The notes under the pieces are model-generated. The model did not search any database. It saw nothing but the letters and a program-made list of their open reading frames with translations, and had not been told where the DNA came from. A DNA stretch of 64,000 nucleotides from an uncultured Desulfovibrio sp. GTDB lineage: Bacteria; Desulfobacterota; Desulfovibrionia; Desulfovibrionales; Desulfovibrionaceae. Position numbers and translations under genes: made by a program. The stretch is from NCBI RefSeq assembly GCF_902477725.1, contig NZ_CABSIF010000018.1:1-64000 (forward strand), written 5' to 3'. Below, in pieces: positions 16,314 to 25,513 of this stretch. How positions within the stretch are numbered: the stretch's first letter is position 1; every line of letters begins with the position of its first letter.

Positions 16314-17908
16314 CGGGTTGCCCCCTGCATGTGCCGCGCCATATCGGCAGCGGCCCTGTCCTGGTTGCCCGCCACCAGTCCCGCAACCTGCTCAGGGCTT
16401 TGCGCGCCATTAAGGGTAATTTCCGTTTTTGATTCTACTTTAACCTCGCGGGATGTATGGCTGGCTGCCATAGCTGGTATGGGCTGCGGTTTCAGCGCCG
16501 GTCCGTCTGGCGGCGGGGTTACATTGGCGTTTACGGCCAGTCCCATTTTTTCCTTCACAAAGTCGGGCAACCAATCCGTCATGCCGGAAAGTTTTTCCTT
16601 TAACCAATCCAAAGCAGGCGCGAAAAAGTTCTTTATTGCAGCAGCGGCTTTTTCTGCCCAGGCTGCGAAGTCTGGAAATTTCTCACGAATGAGGTCCCAG
16701 TTTTCCCAGATCATGGCGGCGGCTGTTATGATCAACCCCAAGGGGTTTGCCTTAACCAGACCAAACAAAACACGGAAGGCCATACCCACACCGCCGACAG
16801 CGCCCTTGAGGAGCATCATCACAGCCTTTAGCCCCATGGCTATGGCTATGCCTTGAGCAAATCCGGTAATGAGCTTTTCATGCTCGCGAAAAAAATTGGT
16901 CACGTTGTCAATGGCGCTGCTGATTGCGGTACGCACACCCTCAATGCTTTTTTCCCACGGCCCCCAATCAAAGTAACTACGCCCGCCCTCCATGTATGTT
17001 TGGTAATCGTCAATCAAACCCACGATTGCGGCCAGACCGGCCACAATCATGCCCAACGGCGTGGCCAGAAAACCGGCATTCAAAAATTTCCATGCGGCAG
17101 CAAACAGTACAAGACCCTGGATAATCTTTTTTTGTCCGCCATCCAGCTTATCGTACCAGCCGACCAGGGCAGATGCCCATATTACCATGCGGCGCACAAA
17201 GGCTCCAATAGCACCAGCAACGCGAAAGACAACGCCAATCACGGTCTCGAAAATAGCCTTGATCTTGCCGAAGTTTTCCATGATTACGCGGCGCAGGTTT
17301 TCCACATCGCCACGCAGCTGGCCCAAGAATACACCACCCACAGCTTTGACCAGCAGACCGCTCATGGTGTGCAGCTTGTTCAGCTCGGCCAGAAAGCCCT
17401 TGCTGTCTTCCGCAGCCTTGGCGGCATCGCGACCGGCCACGTCGTACATGGCCGCAAATTCGTTTTTGAGGCCGCTAACGTCCCGCGTCAGCATCGGTAC
17501 CAAGGTGGGGTCAATGCCCATTTGCTTGGCGTACAGTTTGGCGGCCTGGTCGCTCATGCCGCGCATGTTGTTGCCCACGCGCTCCAGGAGCACACTTGTG
17601 TCTTTAATGTAGGGGTACTTTTCCTTCAGCCCGCCCAAGGCTGCGGCCACGGCCTCGGAGCTGCTGCCGGTCTGCTCGGCAACATAGCCCAGTTCTTCCA
17701 GCTTTTTGATGGGCACACCCAGGCTGTCCGCCTGCTTGGCCAGTGCAACCTCGCCCTGGGCAATACGCATGATGCCCGCAAAGGCTGCACCAGCTGCAAG
17801 CGTGATACCAGCCGCAAAGCCTGTAACCTTGGCCAGAGCGCCCTTAAGGCTGGCTTCGTCAGCCTGAAAGCCCACAGAGGCCAAAAATTCGGCGATGGTT
17901 ACGGCCAT
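16310..17908 (-). CDS. Tail tape-measure protein
   Basis: A protein of 532 residues, mostly helical, with two or more hydrophobic stretches (about 28-50, 265-300 and 355-400) and a variable Pro/Lys-rich C-terminus. Its start shares a base with the stop of the chaperone frameshift frame (TGATG). Length, hydrophobic helices and place directly after the tail chaperone identify it as the protein that sets tail length (Mu gp42). Confidence 0.85.
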   Translation of the reverse strand: MAVTIAEFLASVGFQADEASLKGALAKVTGFAAGITLAAGAAFAGIMRIAQGEVALAKQADSLGVPIKKLEELGYVAEQTGSSSEAVAAALGGLKEKYPYIKDTSVLLERVGNNMRGMSDQAAKLYAKQMGIDPTLVPMLTRDVSGLKNEFAAMYDVAGRDAAKAAEDSKGFLAELNKLHTMSGLLVKAVGGVFLGQLRGDVENLRRVIMENFGKIKAIFETVIGVVFRVAGAIGAFVRRMVIWASALVGWYDKLDGGQKKIIQGLVLFAAAWKFLNAGFLATPLGMIVAGLAAIVGLIDDYQTYMEGGRSYFDWGPWEKSIEGVRTAISSAIDNVTNFFREHEKLITGFAQGIAIAMGLKAVMMLLKGAVGGVGMAFRVLFGLVKANPLGLIITAAAMIWENWDLIREKFPDFAAWAEKAAAAIKNFFAPALDWLKEKLSGMTDWLPDFVKEKMGLAVNANVTPPPDGPALKPQPIPAMAASHTSREVKVESKTEITLNGAQSPEQVAGLVAGNQDRAAADMARHMQGATR

Positions 17909-18551
17909 CAGGCATCCTTGTTCTTGAGCGCCGCCAGGTAACGGCGTTCGTTTTCGTCCTGCACATTGCAGGCGTCATTCATTAAGGCGATGTCCGCCAA
18001 GTCAAGGGTACAATCTTTGAGGCTTTCGTACCGGCACATGCCACGCAGCACGGGCCTCAACAGCCAGTCCTCGCCGCCCGGCAGGCATACCCAGTCAACG
18101 TCTACGTCGTCTTCGGTTCCTGTCCCGGCCCTTGCAACGCCGGGAGTGCGCGAAAAAAAGTGGTCAGGTTATCCTTGAGCACGTGGGCCGTCAGGGACAA
18201 CATGGTGAGCAGATCCATTTCCGGGTACATGAGCTGCCCCTTGCTGCGCACGGGTGCCCAGCCGCCGCCAGCCTGGCGCATATCCACCACGTCCAGAGCG
18301 GCATTGCACACATATTCCAGGCTTTCGTCCGGCAGCTCGCCGATGGTCGCGCCCAAAGAGCCAAGGACTTCAGCCAGCTTGGCATCCTTACCGTCGCCCA
18401 GCTTGGCATCGTCAAGCGCCAACTGTAGCGTGCCCAGTACGCCCTGCAACTTGCCAAGCACCGGGGCGGCGCGCTTAAGCACGTACATCTGCGCAAAGGC
18501 GTTGAGTTTGCCGATTTTGTAAACAGTGCCCTGGATTTCAACTTCATTCAT
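17908..18551 (-). CDS. Tail assembly chaperone, -1 frameshift fusion product
   Basis: The chaperone frame (18551 down to 18153) meets T-TTT-TTT, a slippery heptamer in the correct phase (complement of 18153-18159). A slip of -1 continues through S-R-T-P-G-V-A-R-A for 81 more codons to a TGA at 17910-17908, just touching the tape-measure ATG. The predicted product has about 214 residues. This is the gpG/gpGT arrangement common in tailed phages, including Mu gp41. Confidence 0.75.
18102..18551 (-). CDS. Tail assembly chaperone (unshifted form)
   Basis: A helical protein of 149 residues ending 15 codons after the slippery T7. It lies between the tube and tape-measure genes, the place of Mu gp41 and lambda gpG. 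It is thought to coat the tape measure while the tube grows. See the longer frameshift product. Confidence 0.78.
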   Translation of the reverse strand: MNEVEIQGTVYKIGKLNAFAQMYVLKRAAPVLGKLQGVLGTLQLALDDAKLGDGKDAKLAEVLGSLGATIGELPDESLEYVCNAALDVVDMRQAGGGWAPVRSKGQLMYPEMDLLTMLSLTAHVLKDNLTTFFRALPALQGPGQEPKTT

Positions 18552-18560
18552 GGCTTACTC

Positions 18561-19022
18561 CTAAGAGATTTCCGGCGTGCCGCTGCCGTCCTGGATATTG
18601 ATTTTGCCTGAGTGGAACGTCCATTGCCGCGTTCCACCTTCTTTGGCAAAGGGCTTTTCCGGCTGTTTGGCGAAAGCCACCTCCTGGCAAGTCGCGGTGT
18701 CGCCGCGTGCCACATCGCGCACGGTTATGGTGTTACGGCCCCAGTTGGCGCTGCTCTGACGTTGATAATTATACATTTCCTGCAACTGTCTGTTTACGGG
18801 GCTGGTGCGCAGCAGATTAACCGTAACAGTGCCGCTGGAGTCTGCCAGCAAGCTATGCATGACGGAACCGTCTGCCCCCACGGTCATAGTGTTTTGATCG
18901 CCGGTGGGGACGATGGTCAGGCCCTCCTGGGCGATGCCCGCCCGGTCACCCGAAAGCGGGAAGTTCCCGCCAGGGCCACTGATAGCCGCATGAACATCAA
19001 GAAAAGAATATGCGAATCCCAT
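18561..19022 (-). CDS. Tail tube protein, DUF3277-like
   Basis: A protein of 153 residues beginning M-G-F-A-Y-S-F-L-D-V and rich in beta strands, matching the DUF3277 structural family that forms the inner tail tube in Mu-like phages with DUF3383 sheaths. It lies 4 bases after the sheath gene. Confidence 0.82.
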   Translation of the reverse strand: MGFAYSFLDVHAAISGPGGNFPLSGDRAGIAQEGLTIVPTGDQNTMTVGADGSVMHSLLADSSGTVTVNLLRTSPVNRQLQEMYNYQRQSSANWGRNTITVRDVARGDTATCQEVAFAKQPEKPFAKEGGTRQWTFHSGKINIQDGSGTPEIS

Positions 19023-19026
19023 GTTC

Positions 19027-20508
19027 TTACCTGTTTACGTTTATGGCCACATCCACAGAGTGGATAGCTCCGGCCAGTTTTATGGCACACTGGATAGGCG
19101 GAGCCACGCGCTTTTCGCGCTCGCTCTGCGCTTGCAGTTCGATGGGTTCTGAATAGACGTAATAGCCCTTGGGTAGATAGTCGCCGCGCTCCAGTTGGCC
19201 GAAGCCGTCGCCGTTCCAGGTGCCGGGGGCAACCAGGGCATTGTTTACGGCCTGATCCAGCACGTTTTCGATGCAGGTGATAAGCTGATGCACGCCGCTG
19301 TTGGTCTGCGGGATCTTGGTCTTGCTCTGATACAGCAGGTTCCACAACTCGGTTTGCACTGCGTTTTGCAGCCAGTCCGTGCCGTGGATCTCGTCAAACC
19401 AGGCATCGCCGCTCATGACGCCCTCCTGAAGGATTGCCGTATCGTTGTTGTAGGCGGCAAACACGTTGCAGCGTTTGGCGGCCAGAGTATTGGCCTGGGT
19501 TTCCGTCAGACCTTCGGCTTCCACGCTTGGGAGCTGTTTGAATTTGAGCGTGATAGTACTGCGGTTGGCCGAAAAATTGACTGTAAACGCCCGGCCTATG
19601 GCGCTGATGGAGGCATATTTGTTGGTACTGTACGCCGGAAACAAACGTGACAGTTTAAGTGCCTTGCCCCGGCTGGCCAGATCATCCGTGTAGGCGGCAT
19701 CAAGCACGCGGGTGTCCGTGATAGTGGCCGCGTAAATACGGCTCTTGCTAGCCGCTTGGATGTACTGGGCCACGATCAGATGATCATCGACAGTCAGGCT
19801 GGCGTCGGCAATGGCCAGACCGTACCAATCGCCCCGGTCAGCCAGCTCAACAACACATTGCTTGATGGTTTCTTCCGTCTGGCCATCCAGAGGAGCAAGG
19901 GCCGTAGCTTCGGTCAGTTTAAGTTTTGCCGCCAGGGCAGTGCCCCCGGCAGTGGCGTCCGTGCAATATGTGAGCGTCGCATCCGGCCCTGTGGCCTTGG
20001 TCGTGAGCGTAAAACGCTCGCCGTCCCAGGCGCAGGCCACGCCATTGGCGGCAACCTTGGCACTGATGGCCGATGCCACGGCATTGAGATTGGTGACGGC
20101 CCGGAAGTCCAGGCCAGACACCTCATGCGTGGCCCCAGCCACATGCACAGTCAGGCTGCCGTCACTGACGCCTGTCCACTGCGCAAGCGCCGCCTCTTCG
20201 GCGGTCAAGATGCCGCCGCGCAGCATGGCGCTGGTGGGCTGCTTGAGCCAGCGACCGATCTGCAAAATTGCGGGGCGCGGCGATTGGCTAAAGAACAGTT
20301 CCGCCGCCAGATATTCCGGTGCTTCCACTCCAAAATCTGCCGCAACGCCGTCAATGCCTGTATAACTGCGGATGCGCTCACTGGCCGAAATAACGTCGGA
20401 GCTGCCCACAATCAGCAGCACGCCAAAGTTGCGGCGGCTGGCGGCCAGGGCCTGCAAATTAATGGTGACGTTGACCACGCGGTCAACGGCGAGTGCCTTT
20501 GTTGCCAT
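19027..20508 (-). CDS. Tail sheath protein, DUF3383-like
   Basis: A protein of 493 residues starting with V-V-N-V-T-I-N-L-Q, with the C-terminal region (after about 330) typical of contractile sheaths, including Y-L-P-K-G-Y-Y-V-Y. The DUF3383 family forms the outer sheath of Mu-like and related tails. AGGAGG precedes the start. It is followed directly by the tube gene. Confidence 0.87.
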   Translation of the reverse strand: MATKALAVDRVVNVTINLQALAASRRNFGVLLIVGSSDVISASERIRSYTGIDGVAADFGVEAPEYLAAELFFSQSPRPAILQIGRWLKQPTSAMLRGGILTAEEAALAQWTGVSDGSLTVHVAGATHEVSGLDFRAVTNLNAVASAISAKVAANGVACAWDGERFTLTTKATGPDATLTYCTDATAGGTALAAKLKLTEATALAPLDGQTEETIKQCVVELADRGDWYGLAIADASLTVDDHLIVAQYIQAASKSRIYAATITDTRVLDAAYTDDLASRGKALKLSRLFPAYSTNKYASISAIGRAFTVNFSANRSTITLKFKQLPSVEAEGLTETQANTLAAKRCNVFAAYNNDTAILQEGVMSGDAWFDEIHGTDWLQNAVQTELWNLLYQSKTKIPQTNSGVHQLITCIENVLDQAVNNALVAPGTWNGDGFGQLERGDYLPKGYYVYSEPIELQAQSEREKRVAPPIQCAIKLAGAIHSVDVAINVNR

Positions 20509-20517
20509 AAATTCCTC

Positions 20518-21090
20518 CTATCGTGACCGGCCACACAGGCCGCAAGCCTTGGCGCTGTCGATATCTCTGATGTCCGTAAGACCCTCATTCGTATTCTGTT
20601 GAGGGCCGCGCGTGAGGGTTATTGTGATGTCCTGGCGGCGTATCCAGCGCAGGGCGACCAGATCGGGCGCGGGCACAATGTCCCCTGCCTCCACAAATGC
20701 CAGGTTAGCCAGGTCTCGCAGCATGGCCCGGTTTTGCTCCACATACAGACCATCCCGTAGCGCTCTGGCCAATGACCTGGCCTGCGGCCCGTAAAAGCTG
20801 CACATAACGACCAGGCGCTCGTGTATTTCCACATGTGTGGCACCGCCCTGATGCCATGCTGTGCCACCGGGTGCGCCCTCATTGATAACGCCAAACGCGC
20901 ACCAGTGTTGGTCAGGGCCTGGTGTCTTGGGTGGGTTGGGCTGCCAGCGTGGGCGTACCATCTGACCAGGCAAGCCCGTCAGCCCGCAGACCATGTCGTG
21001 CAGCGCATTTTCCAACGCGTCCTCGTCCGGCCCAGAGGCGGGGCGCAGCCATCCGGCTTCCAGGCTGCTGGGATTGACGGCATCAGGCAT
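20518..21090 (-). CDS. Phage neck terminator (gp12/LIC_12616-like)
   Basis: A protein of 190 residues starting at the ATG at 21090; a longer frame to 21204 overlaps the previous gene by too much. The W-C-A-F-G-V centre and H-V-E-I-H-E-R-L-V-V-M strand resemble the LIC_12616 neck family that closes the tail top before head joining. The gene lies between the adaptor genes and the sheath. Confidence 0.65.
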   Translation of the reverse strand: MPDAVNPSSLEAGWLRPASGPDEDALENALHDMVCGLTGLPGQMVRPRWQPNPPKTPGPDQHWCAFGVINEGAPGGTAWHQGGATHVEIHERLVVMCSFYGPQARSLARALRDGLYVEQNRAMLRDLANLAFVEAGDIVPAPDLVALRWIRRQDITITLTRGPQQNTNEGLTDIRDIDSAKACGLCGRSR

Positions 21091-21442
21091 TATCCAGTTC
21101 CTTCTGTGCCAGGGCGCGGGTGTATCCTGGCCATGTCTCCACTGCGGCCACCGTGTAGCGCGCGCCGTTGTACTGCACGCAATCGGCTGCGGTGCCGTTG
21201 GCAAGATTGCCCACGCGCAGCGGCTGCCGCGTGTAAATAGTCAGAGTCTCCTTGTCCCGTTCGCCTTCGGGCAGGCGCTCCAATTCACGGGCAGTGGCAG
21301 GCTGCACCACGCCCGTCATGGACGTGGAGGCCTCCGCATATTCGGCCCGACCATGGTCGTTTACGGATTCCGTCAGACGCAGCACCGTAAACAGTGTGCA
21401 AAACGTCGTGTCGTCCAGCAGTGCCGATACATCCAACATCAT
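21083..21442 (-). CDS. Head-tail connector/adaptor-like protein
   Basis: A beta-rich protein of 119 residues in the head-completion cluster, overlapping both neighbours by a few bases. Its role is inferred from gene order; I see no diagnostic motif. Confidence 0.5.
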   Translation of the reverse strand: MMLDVSALLDDTTFCTLFTVLRLTESVNDHGRAEYAEASTSMTGVVQPATARELERLPEGERDKETLTIYTRQPLRVGNLANGTAADCVQYNGARYTVAAVETWPGYTRALAQKELDNA

Positions 21443-22023
21443 TTGTCCCCTGGGGTGATCATGCCCTGACCGCGTTTACGGATCACGTAGGTGTGACTTT
21501 TCATCAGCTGCCCGGTGTCCAGCAGGGGGTTGGTCTTGCCTTCGTCCCGGCGGGATTTGCCCCTCTTGACCCGGCCTTTCTTGTCCGTCAGCGTGTTGCC
21601 CTCGGCATCCTTTTTAGGCGCGGCGTAATCCAGAGTGCTGTCCTTCAAGGGTTCCCAGTCGTTGTTCTGGAATCGCGCCCGCACGGCGTTCTGGCCCAGC
21701 AGGCCGATGCGGTTCAAAGCAGGCTCTACACTCCCTTCATTACCTTCCAGGGCTTGTTTTGCCGCCTCCTTCATGGTTTTTGCGGCCTCGCCCTTGATAT
21801 CCTCAATGCCCGGCACCAGGTGGGGGCGGGCCGGAATCCCTGCCGCTGGTGCGCCAAACTCGTGGATGTACGACAACTCAGCGTTATTGATGCCGCCCGC
21901 ACGGGTGCCCGCGTTTTCAGCGGGTACGCCAATGTACACGTCAACCTTGGTCAAGGCTGCGACGCCTTGCGTCATCAGCTTTGTCATATCCGCAGTCTGT
22001 TTGACGGTTACGGTCGGCTTCAT
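21439..22023 (-). CDS. Phage virion morphogenesis (gpG/HK97 gp10-like) protein
   Basis: A protein of 194 residues. V-Y-I-G-V-P-A-E-N near residue 28 and Y-I-H-E-F-G-A near 52 match the HK97-gp10/gpG morphogenesis family, and the R-P-H-L-V-P-G segment follows. It probably helps join head and tail. It overlaps the DUF4054 gene by 4 bases. Confidence 0.7.
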   Translation of the reverse strand: MKPTVTVKQTADMTKLMTQGVAALTKVDVYIGVPAENAGTRAGGINNAELSYIHEFGAPAAGIPARPHLVPGIEDIKGEAAKTMKEAAKQALEGNEGSVEPALNRIGLLGQNAVRARFQNNDWEPLKDSTLDYAAPKKDAEGNTLTDKKGRVKRGKSRRDEGKTNPLLDTGQLMKSHTYVIRKRGQGMITPGDK

Positions 22024-22421
22024 GCCATCAACCCGCCTGCGCCTACAATCTGCATGAGCTGCCAGAGCTGCTGGCCATAGATTGTGTTGTTGTACTGCCC
22101 GGCATTGACCAGGGCGCTGCCCTGACCAGATGCACCGGCTCGTGTTACCGCATGGGACATACTGCCCACGGTCTTGGTCTCTGCCGTCACCGGACCGGCA
22201 GCGGCGTCAATGCCGCCCGTGCCACCCTGGGCTTTGAGCACCTCCAACTCCAGCGTGAGCTGGTGGGCAACATACAAACCCAAGCCCTGATCCAGCAGAT
22301 CGTCCCACCGTTTGGCGGGCAACAGCTTGCCCGCCACGGTGAGGTGAAACTGTACGCGCGCGTCCGGCACCAGCTCCGCCGTGAATTGCGGGAAAGAGTC
22401 ACGAAAGGCGGCGATGTCCAT
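22020..22421 (-). CDS. DUF4054 head-tail adaptor protein
   Basis: A protein of 133 residues starting F-R-D-S-F-P-Q-F-T, with a helical core (L-Y-V-A-H-Q-L-T-L-E) and a C-terminal Y-G-Q-Q-L-W-Q-L. This is the typical form of the DUF4054 family located after the capsid gene in Mu-like phages. Confidence 0.8.
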   Translation of the reverse strand: MDIAAFRDSFPQFTAELVPDARVQFHLTVAGKLLPAKRWDDLLDQGLGLYVAHQLTLELEVLKAQGGTGGIDAAAGPVTAETKTVGSMSHAVTRAGASGQGSALVNAGQYNNTIYGQQLWQLMQIVGAGGLMA

Positions 22422-22423
22422 AA

Positions 22424-23359
22424 TTAGATGCCGTCCGCGTAGGCCACAGTTTCGGCGTACACAAACTCCAGCTCGCCCAGGGCCGCATAGTAGGTGGTGA
22501 TCTGGTACAGCCCCCGATATTCCACGGGCGTGTGCTGCAAGGGCACCAGGGGATAGCGCACATACTGGCGATCCTTGGTGTAAGCCACCATGCGGTCTTT
22601 TTTGCCCACACCAGCGCCCGCCAGGTGTTTAACCGGGGCAATGTCCAACGGACGACCGTTGACAGAGTTGCACAGGCACTGCTCCCGAACATACTGCAGT
22701 ATGCTCATGCTGCCAGCGTCCGTGATGGGCTGGGTCAATTTGCTCATGGCCGTGGGCGGCACCAGCAGGCGGTCCGGCAATATGGCATAGCCACTTTGTG
22801 CCCAGGCAGTCTCCAGCACACTGTTGATACTGGCCAATATTTCGAGGGGGGTGGAGGTTGCCCACGTCTTTGCCACTGTCAGGGGGGTGATGGACGCGTT
22901 GTTACACAGCCCGGTGGCCCCCACCACATCGTCGCCCAGGTAGACCATCTGGTCGATGTCCATCTGGTTTTTGAGCTTAAGACCGTCAAACTTCTGCAGG
23001 TCGATGGGGCGGCCCACACGTTGGGCGGCTGCGAGTTCTTGCACGGTAAACCCGATCTCCTGGCCCCACAGGCGCAGGGGCTTACTGGTTTTGTCGATGC
23101 TCACGGCCATGCCGGCAATGGCTGTGCTGTCCTTGCCCACCCAGTTGATGCCGTTGGCGTAGATGCCGCCAGCGGCAGCAAAGGAGGAGTTTGTAAAGCT
23201 GCTCAGCTCATCGCCCAAGGTCACGTCGTCGCGAAGGTCGATATCCCGGCCCCAGGTGACCACGGCAAGGGGATTGTGGATCGTCTGATCCAGCCGCTCC
23301 AGCTCACCGACGAAAAATGCGCCAGCATCGCGGATAGTTTTTTTATCAAGCGTAAACAT
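22424..23359 (-). CDS. Major capsid protein, DUF2184-like
   Basis: A protein of 311 residues whose C-terminal half (Y-A-I-L-P-D-R-L-L-V-P-P and the R-Y-P-L-V-P-L-Q segment) matches the DUF2184 capsid family. It should form the icosahedral head with the HK97 fold. It follows the decoration protein and precedes DUF4054. Confidence 0.85.
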   Translation of the reverse strand: MFTLDKKTIRDAGAFFVGELERLDQTIHNPLAVVTWGRDIDLRDDVTLGDELSSFTNSSFAAAGGIYANGINWVGKDSTAIAGMAVSIDKTSKPLRLWGQEIGFTVQELAAAQRVGRPIDLQKFDGLKLKNQMDIDQMVYLGDDVVGATGLCNNASITPLTVAKTWATSTPLEILASINSVLETAWAQSGYAILPDRLLVPPTAMSKLTQPITDAGSMSILQYVREQCLCNSVNGRPLDIAPVKHLAGAGVGKKDRMVAYTKDRQYVRYPLVPLQHTPVEYRGLYQITTYYAALGELEFVYAETVAYADGI

Positions 23360-23368
23360 TGATGCTCC

Positions 23369-23818
23369 TTATAGATTGTAGGACAGTTCGACGTTGCCCA
23401 TGCCATCGGCCTCGCCCATAAACAGGCAGCCCGGCACGGCCAGGGTTTTGCCCTCAACGGCGGCGGCCTCGATGTCACCCACGGCCTTGCCGGTCTCTGC
23501 CGTGTGGCGCACATAGACCTGGCTGCCCTTGGCCGCTGTCCCCTGGGTCAGTTTGACGGTCATATAACCGCGGCGCAGCACGTCCTGAATGCTGCCTGAT
23601 ACCGCAGCACTGCCCATGGTCGGGTACGGGCGCACCACAAAACCGTAGACGGCATCGGACGCGCCCGAGAGCGCAACAAGCTTGCCCCCGTCCATTTTGA
23701 CCGGAGCGCCAAAGGCAACAGTTGCGCCCATAAGCCCGGCTTCCACTGTGGCCTCAGCTTTGCGACTCACATCGCCGGGAAAACCGGCGGGCATACGCTT
23801 GAGGTAGGCGTTACTCAT
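23369..23818 (-). CDS. Capsid decoration/cement-like protein
   Basis: A beta-rich protein of 149 residues with Y-G-F-V-V-R-P-Y-P near the middle and R-G-Y-M-T-V-K after it, the pattern of gp24-type structural cement proteins. It lies between the DUF2213 protein and the capsid and probably stabilises the head. Confidence 0.72.
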   Translation of the reverse strand: MSNAYLKRMPAGFPGDVSRKAEATVEAGLMGATVAFGAPVKMDGGKLVALSGASDAVYGFVVRPYPTMGSAAVSGSIQDVLRRGYMTVKLTQGTAAKGSQVYVRHTAETGKAVGDIEAAAVEGKTLAVPGCLFMGEADGMGNVELSYNL

Positions 23819-25101
23819 TACTTGCCCCCTTTGCCGTAGTACGCGGCGTTGAGCTTGTTGATGTCGGCGGGCGTAATCGGCCCCTTTCTGCCGCCAGCGC
23901 CCGGGCTGGAAAGACTATCCACCGTGCGGCGGTTGTTACCCGCACCGGTCAGCACCCCCACAGCGGCAAACGCGGCCCGCACTTCGGCAGCGGTGGCATT
24001 GGCGATGGCCTTGCCACCAAGAACGCTGTCCACGATACGGCGGGTATTGGGGTTGCGGCATGCCATGCCCAGCGCGGCGCGACGCACGACGATCGCGTTG
24101 TCACCTACGCGGCAGCCCAACAGCCCCATGCGTTTGGCACTGCGCACAGTGGCGGCGTCGGCCATGCGTCCGGGCTTGCGGTCTGCGCTTTTGACCGGGA
24201 GGTCTTCGTCCTGCTGGGGATCGTCTTCATCCTGCGCGCTCTGGTCCGGATCTTCGTCTTGCTGGGGATCGTCTTCGTCCTGGGCGCTCTGGTCCGGGTC
24301 TTCGTCCTGGGCCTGCGGATCTTCATCCGTGTCCTGCGGCTTGAGAGCTTCCACCAGGGTACGCAACATGAGCTTGATTTCTTCCAGGCTGGCGGCCACG
24401 TCGTCATCTGTGGTGGCCACGGGATTGTCCTCATCCTGCGGGGGAGGTGTATCCTCGTCCTGCGGGGCGTTGGCTTCCTCGGCTTCCGCGTCCTTCAGCA
24501 GGCGGCGCATTTTATCCGCCCAGCTGAGCTTTTTTGTCTTTTTGGGGGTCATAGGGGTCTCCCTTTGATCTTTGATTTTGCAGCGCGCCCCGGCCCGGCC
24601 GTGGTCTACAAGCGCCACATGGTTGCCCATAATATTGATTTGCCGTCCCACGCCGGGCCGGATTACCTCAAAATCACAATCATACCCGCACGACAGCTCG
24701 CGCATGCCGTCATGCAGTACTGCATCAATGGCCTCGGCCTCGGTAATCAGGATGTCGGCCAGCATCAGATCCTGCTGGCGGCCGTCACCTCGGCGCACGT
24801 TGGTTGCAAATCCGTGGGCCAGCTCTGACCAGTTGTCGGGGGATACGTCTTCATCCGGATGGTCCAGGGTGAAGGGCTTGCCTTCAAAACTGGCCAGCGT
24901 AGCAGGCCGGAAGACTTCAGCAGCGTCGCGGGTAATAAGCACCTGATCGCCGCTGAACCCCTTGACGATTTCCGGCGACACCTCTTCCGGCAGGTAAGCC
25001 ATTGTGCCAGTGCGCGCCAAGGCAGCCCCCTTGCAAAGCAGGTAGCCTTCGGGGGTGCGCGAGATGTTTTCGGAGAGTTTGGCAGTGGTATAGATGCGCA
25101 T
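23818..25101 (-). CDS. DUF2213 putative prohead protease/scaffold
   Basis: A protein of 427 residues. The DUF2213 domain fills about 1-170 (T-L-D-H-P near 79 and G-N-H-V-A-L-V near 153), and the remainder probably acts as scaffold. Residues about 255-310 are an extreme acidic Asp/Glu/Gln stretch with two perfect copies of D-E-D-P-D-Q-S-A-Q-D-E-D-D-P-Q-Q. The start is set at 25101 because a longer frame would begin inside a terminator hairpin. It belongs to head maturation. Confidence 0.75.
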   Translation of the reverse strand: MRIYTTAKLSENISRTPEGYLLCKGAALARTGTMAYLPEEVSPEIVKGFSGDQVLITRDAAEVFRPATLASFEGKPFTLDHPDEDVSPDNWSELAHGFATNVRRGDGRQQDLMLADILITEAEAIDAVLHDGMRELSCGYDCDFEVIRPGVGRQINIMGNHVALVDHGRAGARCKIKDQRETPMTPKKTKKLSWADKMRRLLKDAEAEEANAPQDEDTPPPQDEDNPVATTDDDVAASLEEIKLMLRTLVEALKPQDTDEDPQAQDEDPDQSAQDEDDPQQDEDPDQSAQDEDDPQQDEDLPVKSADRKPGRMADAATVRSAKRMGLLGCRVGDNAIVVRRAALGMACRNPNTRRIVDSVLGGKAIANATAAEVRAAFAAVGVLTGAGNNRRTVDSLSSPGAGGRKGPITPADINKLNAAYYGKGGK

Positions 25102-25125
25102 AGGTAGACCATGCGCGAGGGGCAC

Positions 25126-25160
25126 AAAAAAAGGCACCCCGAAATTGTTCGGGGTGCCTT
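25126..25160 (-). terminator. Strong terminator between MuF/DUF4926 and the head genes
   Basis: AAGGCACCCCGAA pairs perfectly with TTCGGGGTGCCTT, followed on the minus strand by seven T. It would stop most transcripts reaching it from the MuF region. Confidence 0.75.
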
Positions 25161-25255
25161 GTCGTGGGAGTGGTGTTTACGGGCGTTTACGATGCCCCGT
25201 GCTCGATTAATGTATCACTTTGGCACGGTGATACGCTCCGGCCATATATAGGTCG

Positions 25256-25513
25256 TTAGGCGGCGTTTTTGGCGATCCTCTCAAATTGTGTCGGCTCCAG
25301 CGTGATCAACATGTAGCCATAGGGAGCATTATCGCTGACACCAACGTAAAACTCGACATCTGCCGCGCCGTTGGGATATGCACTCATGACCGTACCCTCA
25401 GTACCCGCAGGCAGAGTAATGGCACGGCGCACGAGGTCAGCGCCCCCCTTGCTGGTGATGGCCTGAGTCAGGCGGATGTCATCAAGATCTCGCAACATGT
25501 CATCTGTCCACAT
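25256..25513 (-). CDS. DUF4926-like small protein, possible immunity partner
   Basis: An 85-residue protein with D-D-I-R-L-T, L-P-A-G-T-E-G-T-V and A-D-V-E-F followed by I-T-L-E-P, the SH3-like barrel pattern of DUF4926. It overlaps the 3' end of the MuF gene by 14 bases and is cut off from the next gene by a strong terminator. DUF4926 genes are often found beside DUF6883 genes, and the MuF protein carries such a domain. An immunity or antitoxin role is inference. Confidence 0.6.
   Translation of the reverse strand: MWTDDMLRDLDDIRLTQAITSKGGADLVRRAITLPAGTEGTVMSAYPNGAADVEFYVGVSDNAPYGYMLITLEPTQFERIAKNAA

Noticed and set aside
16853..17941. 362-residue plus-strand frame over the tape measure
   Set aside because: Shadow of the tape-measure gene; His/Gln-rich translation without domain.
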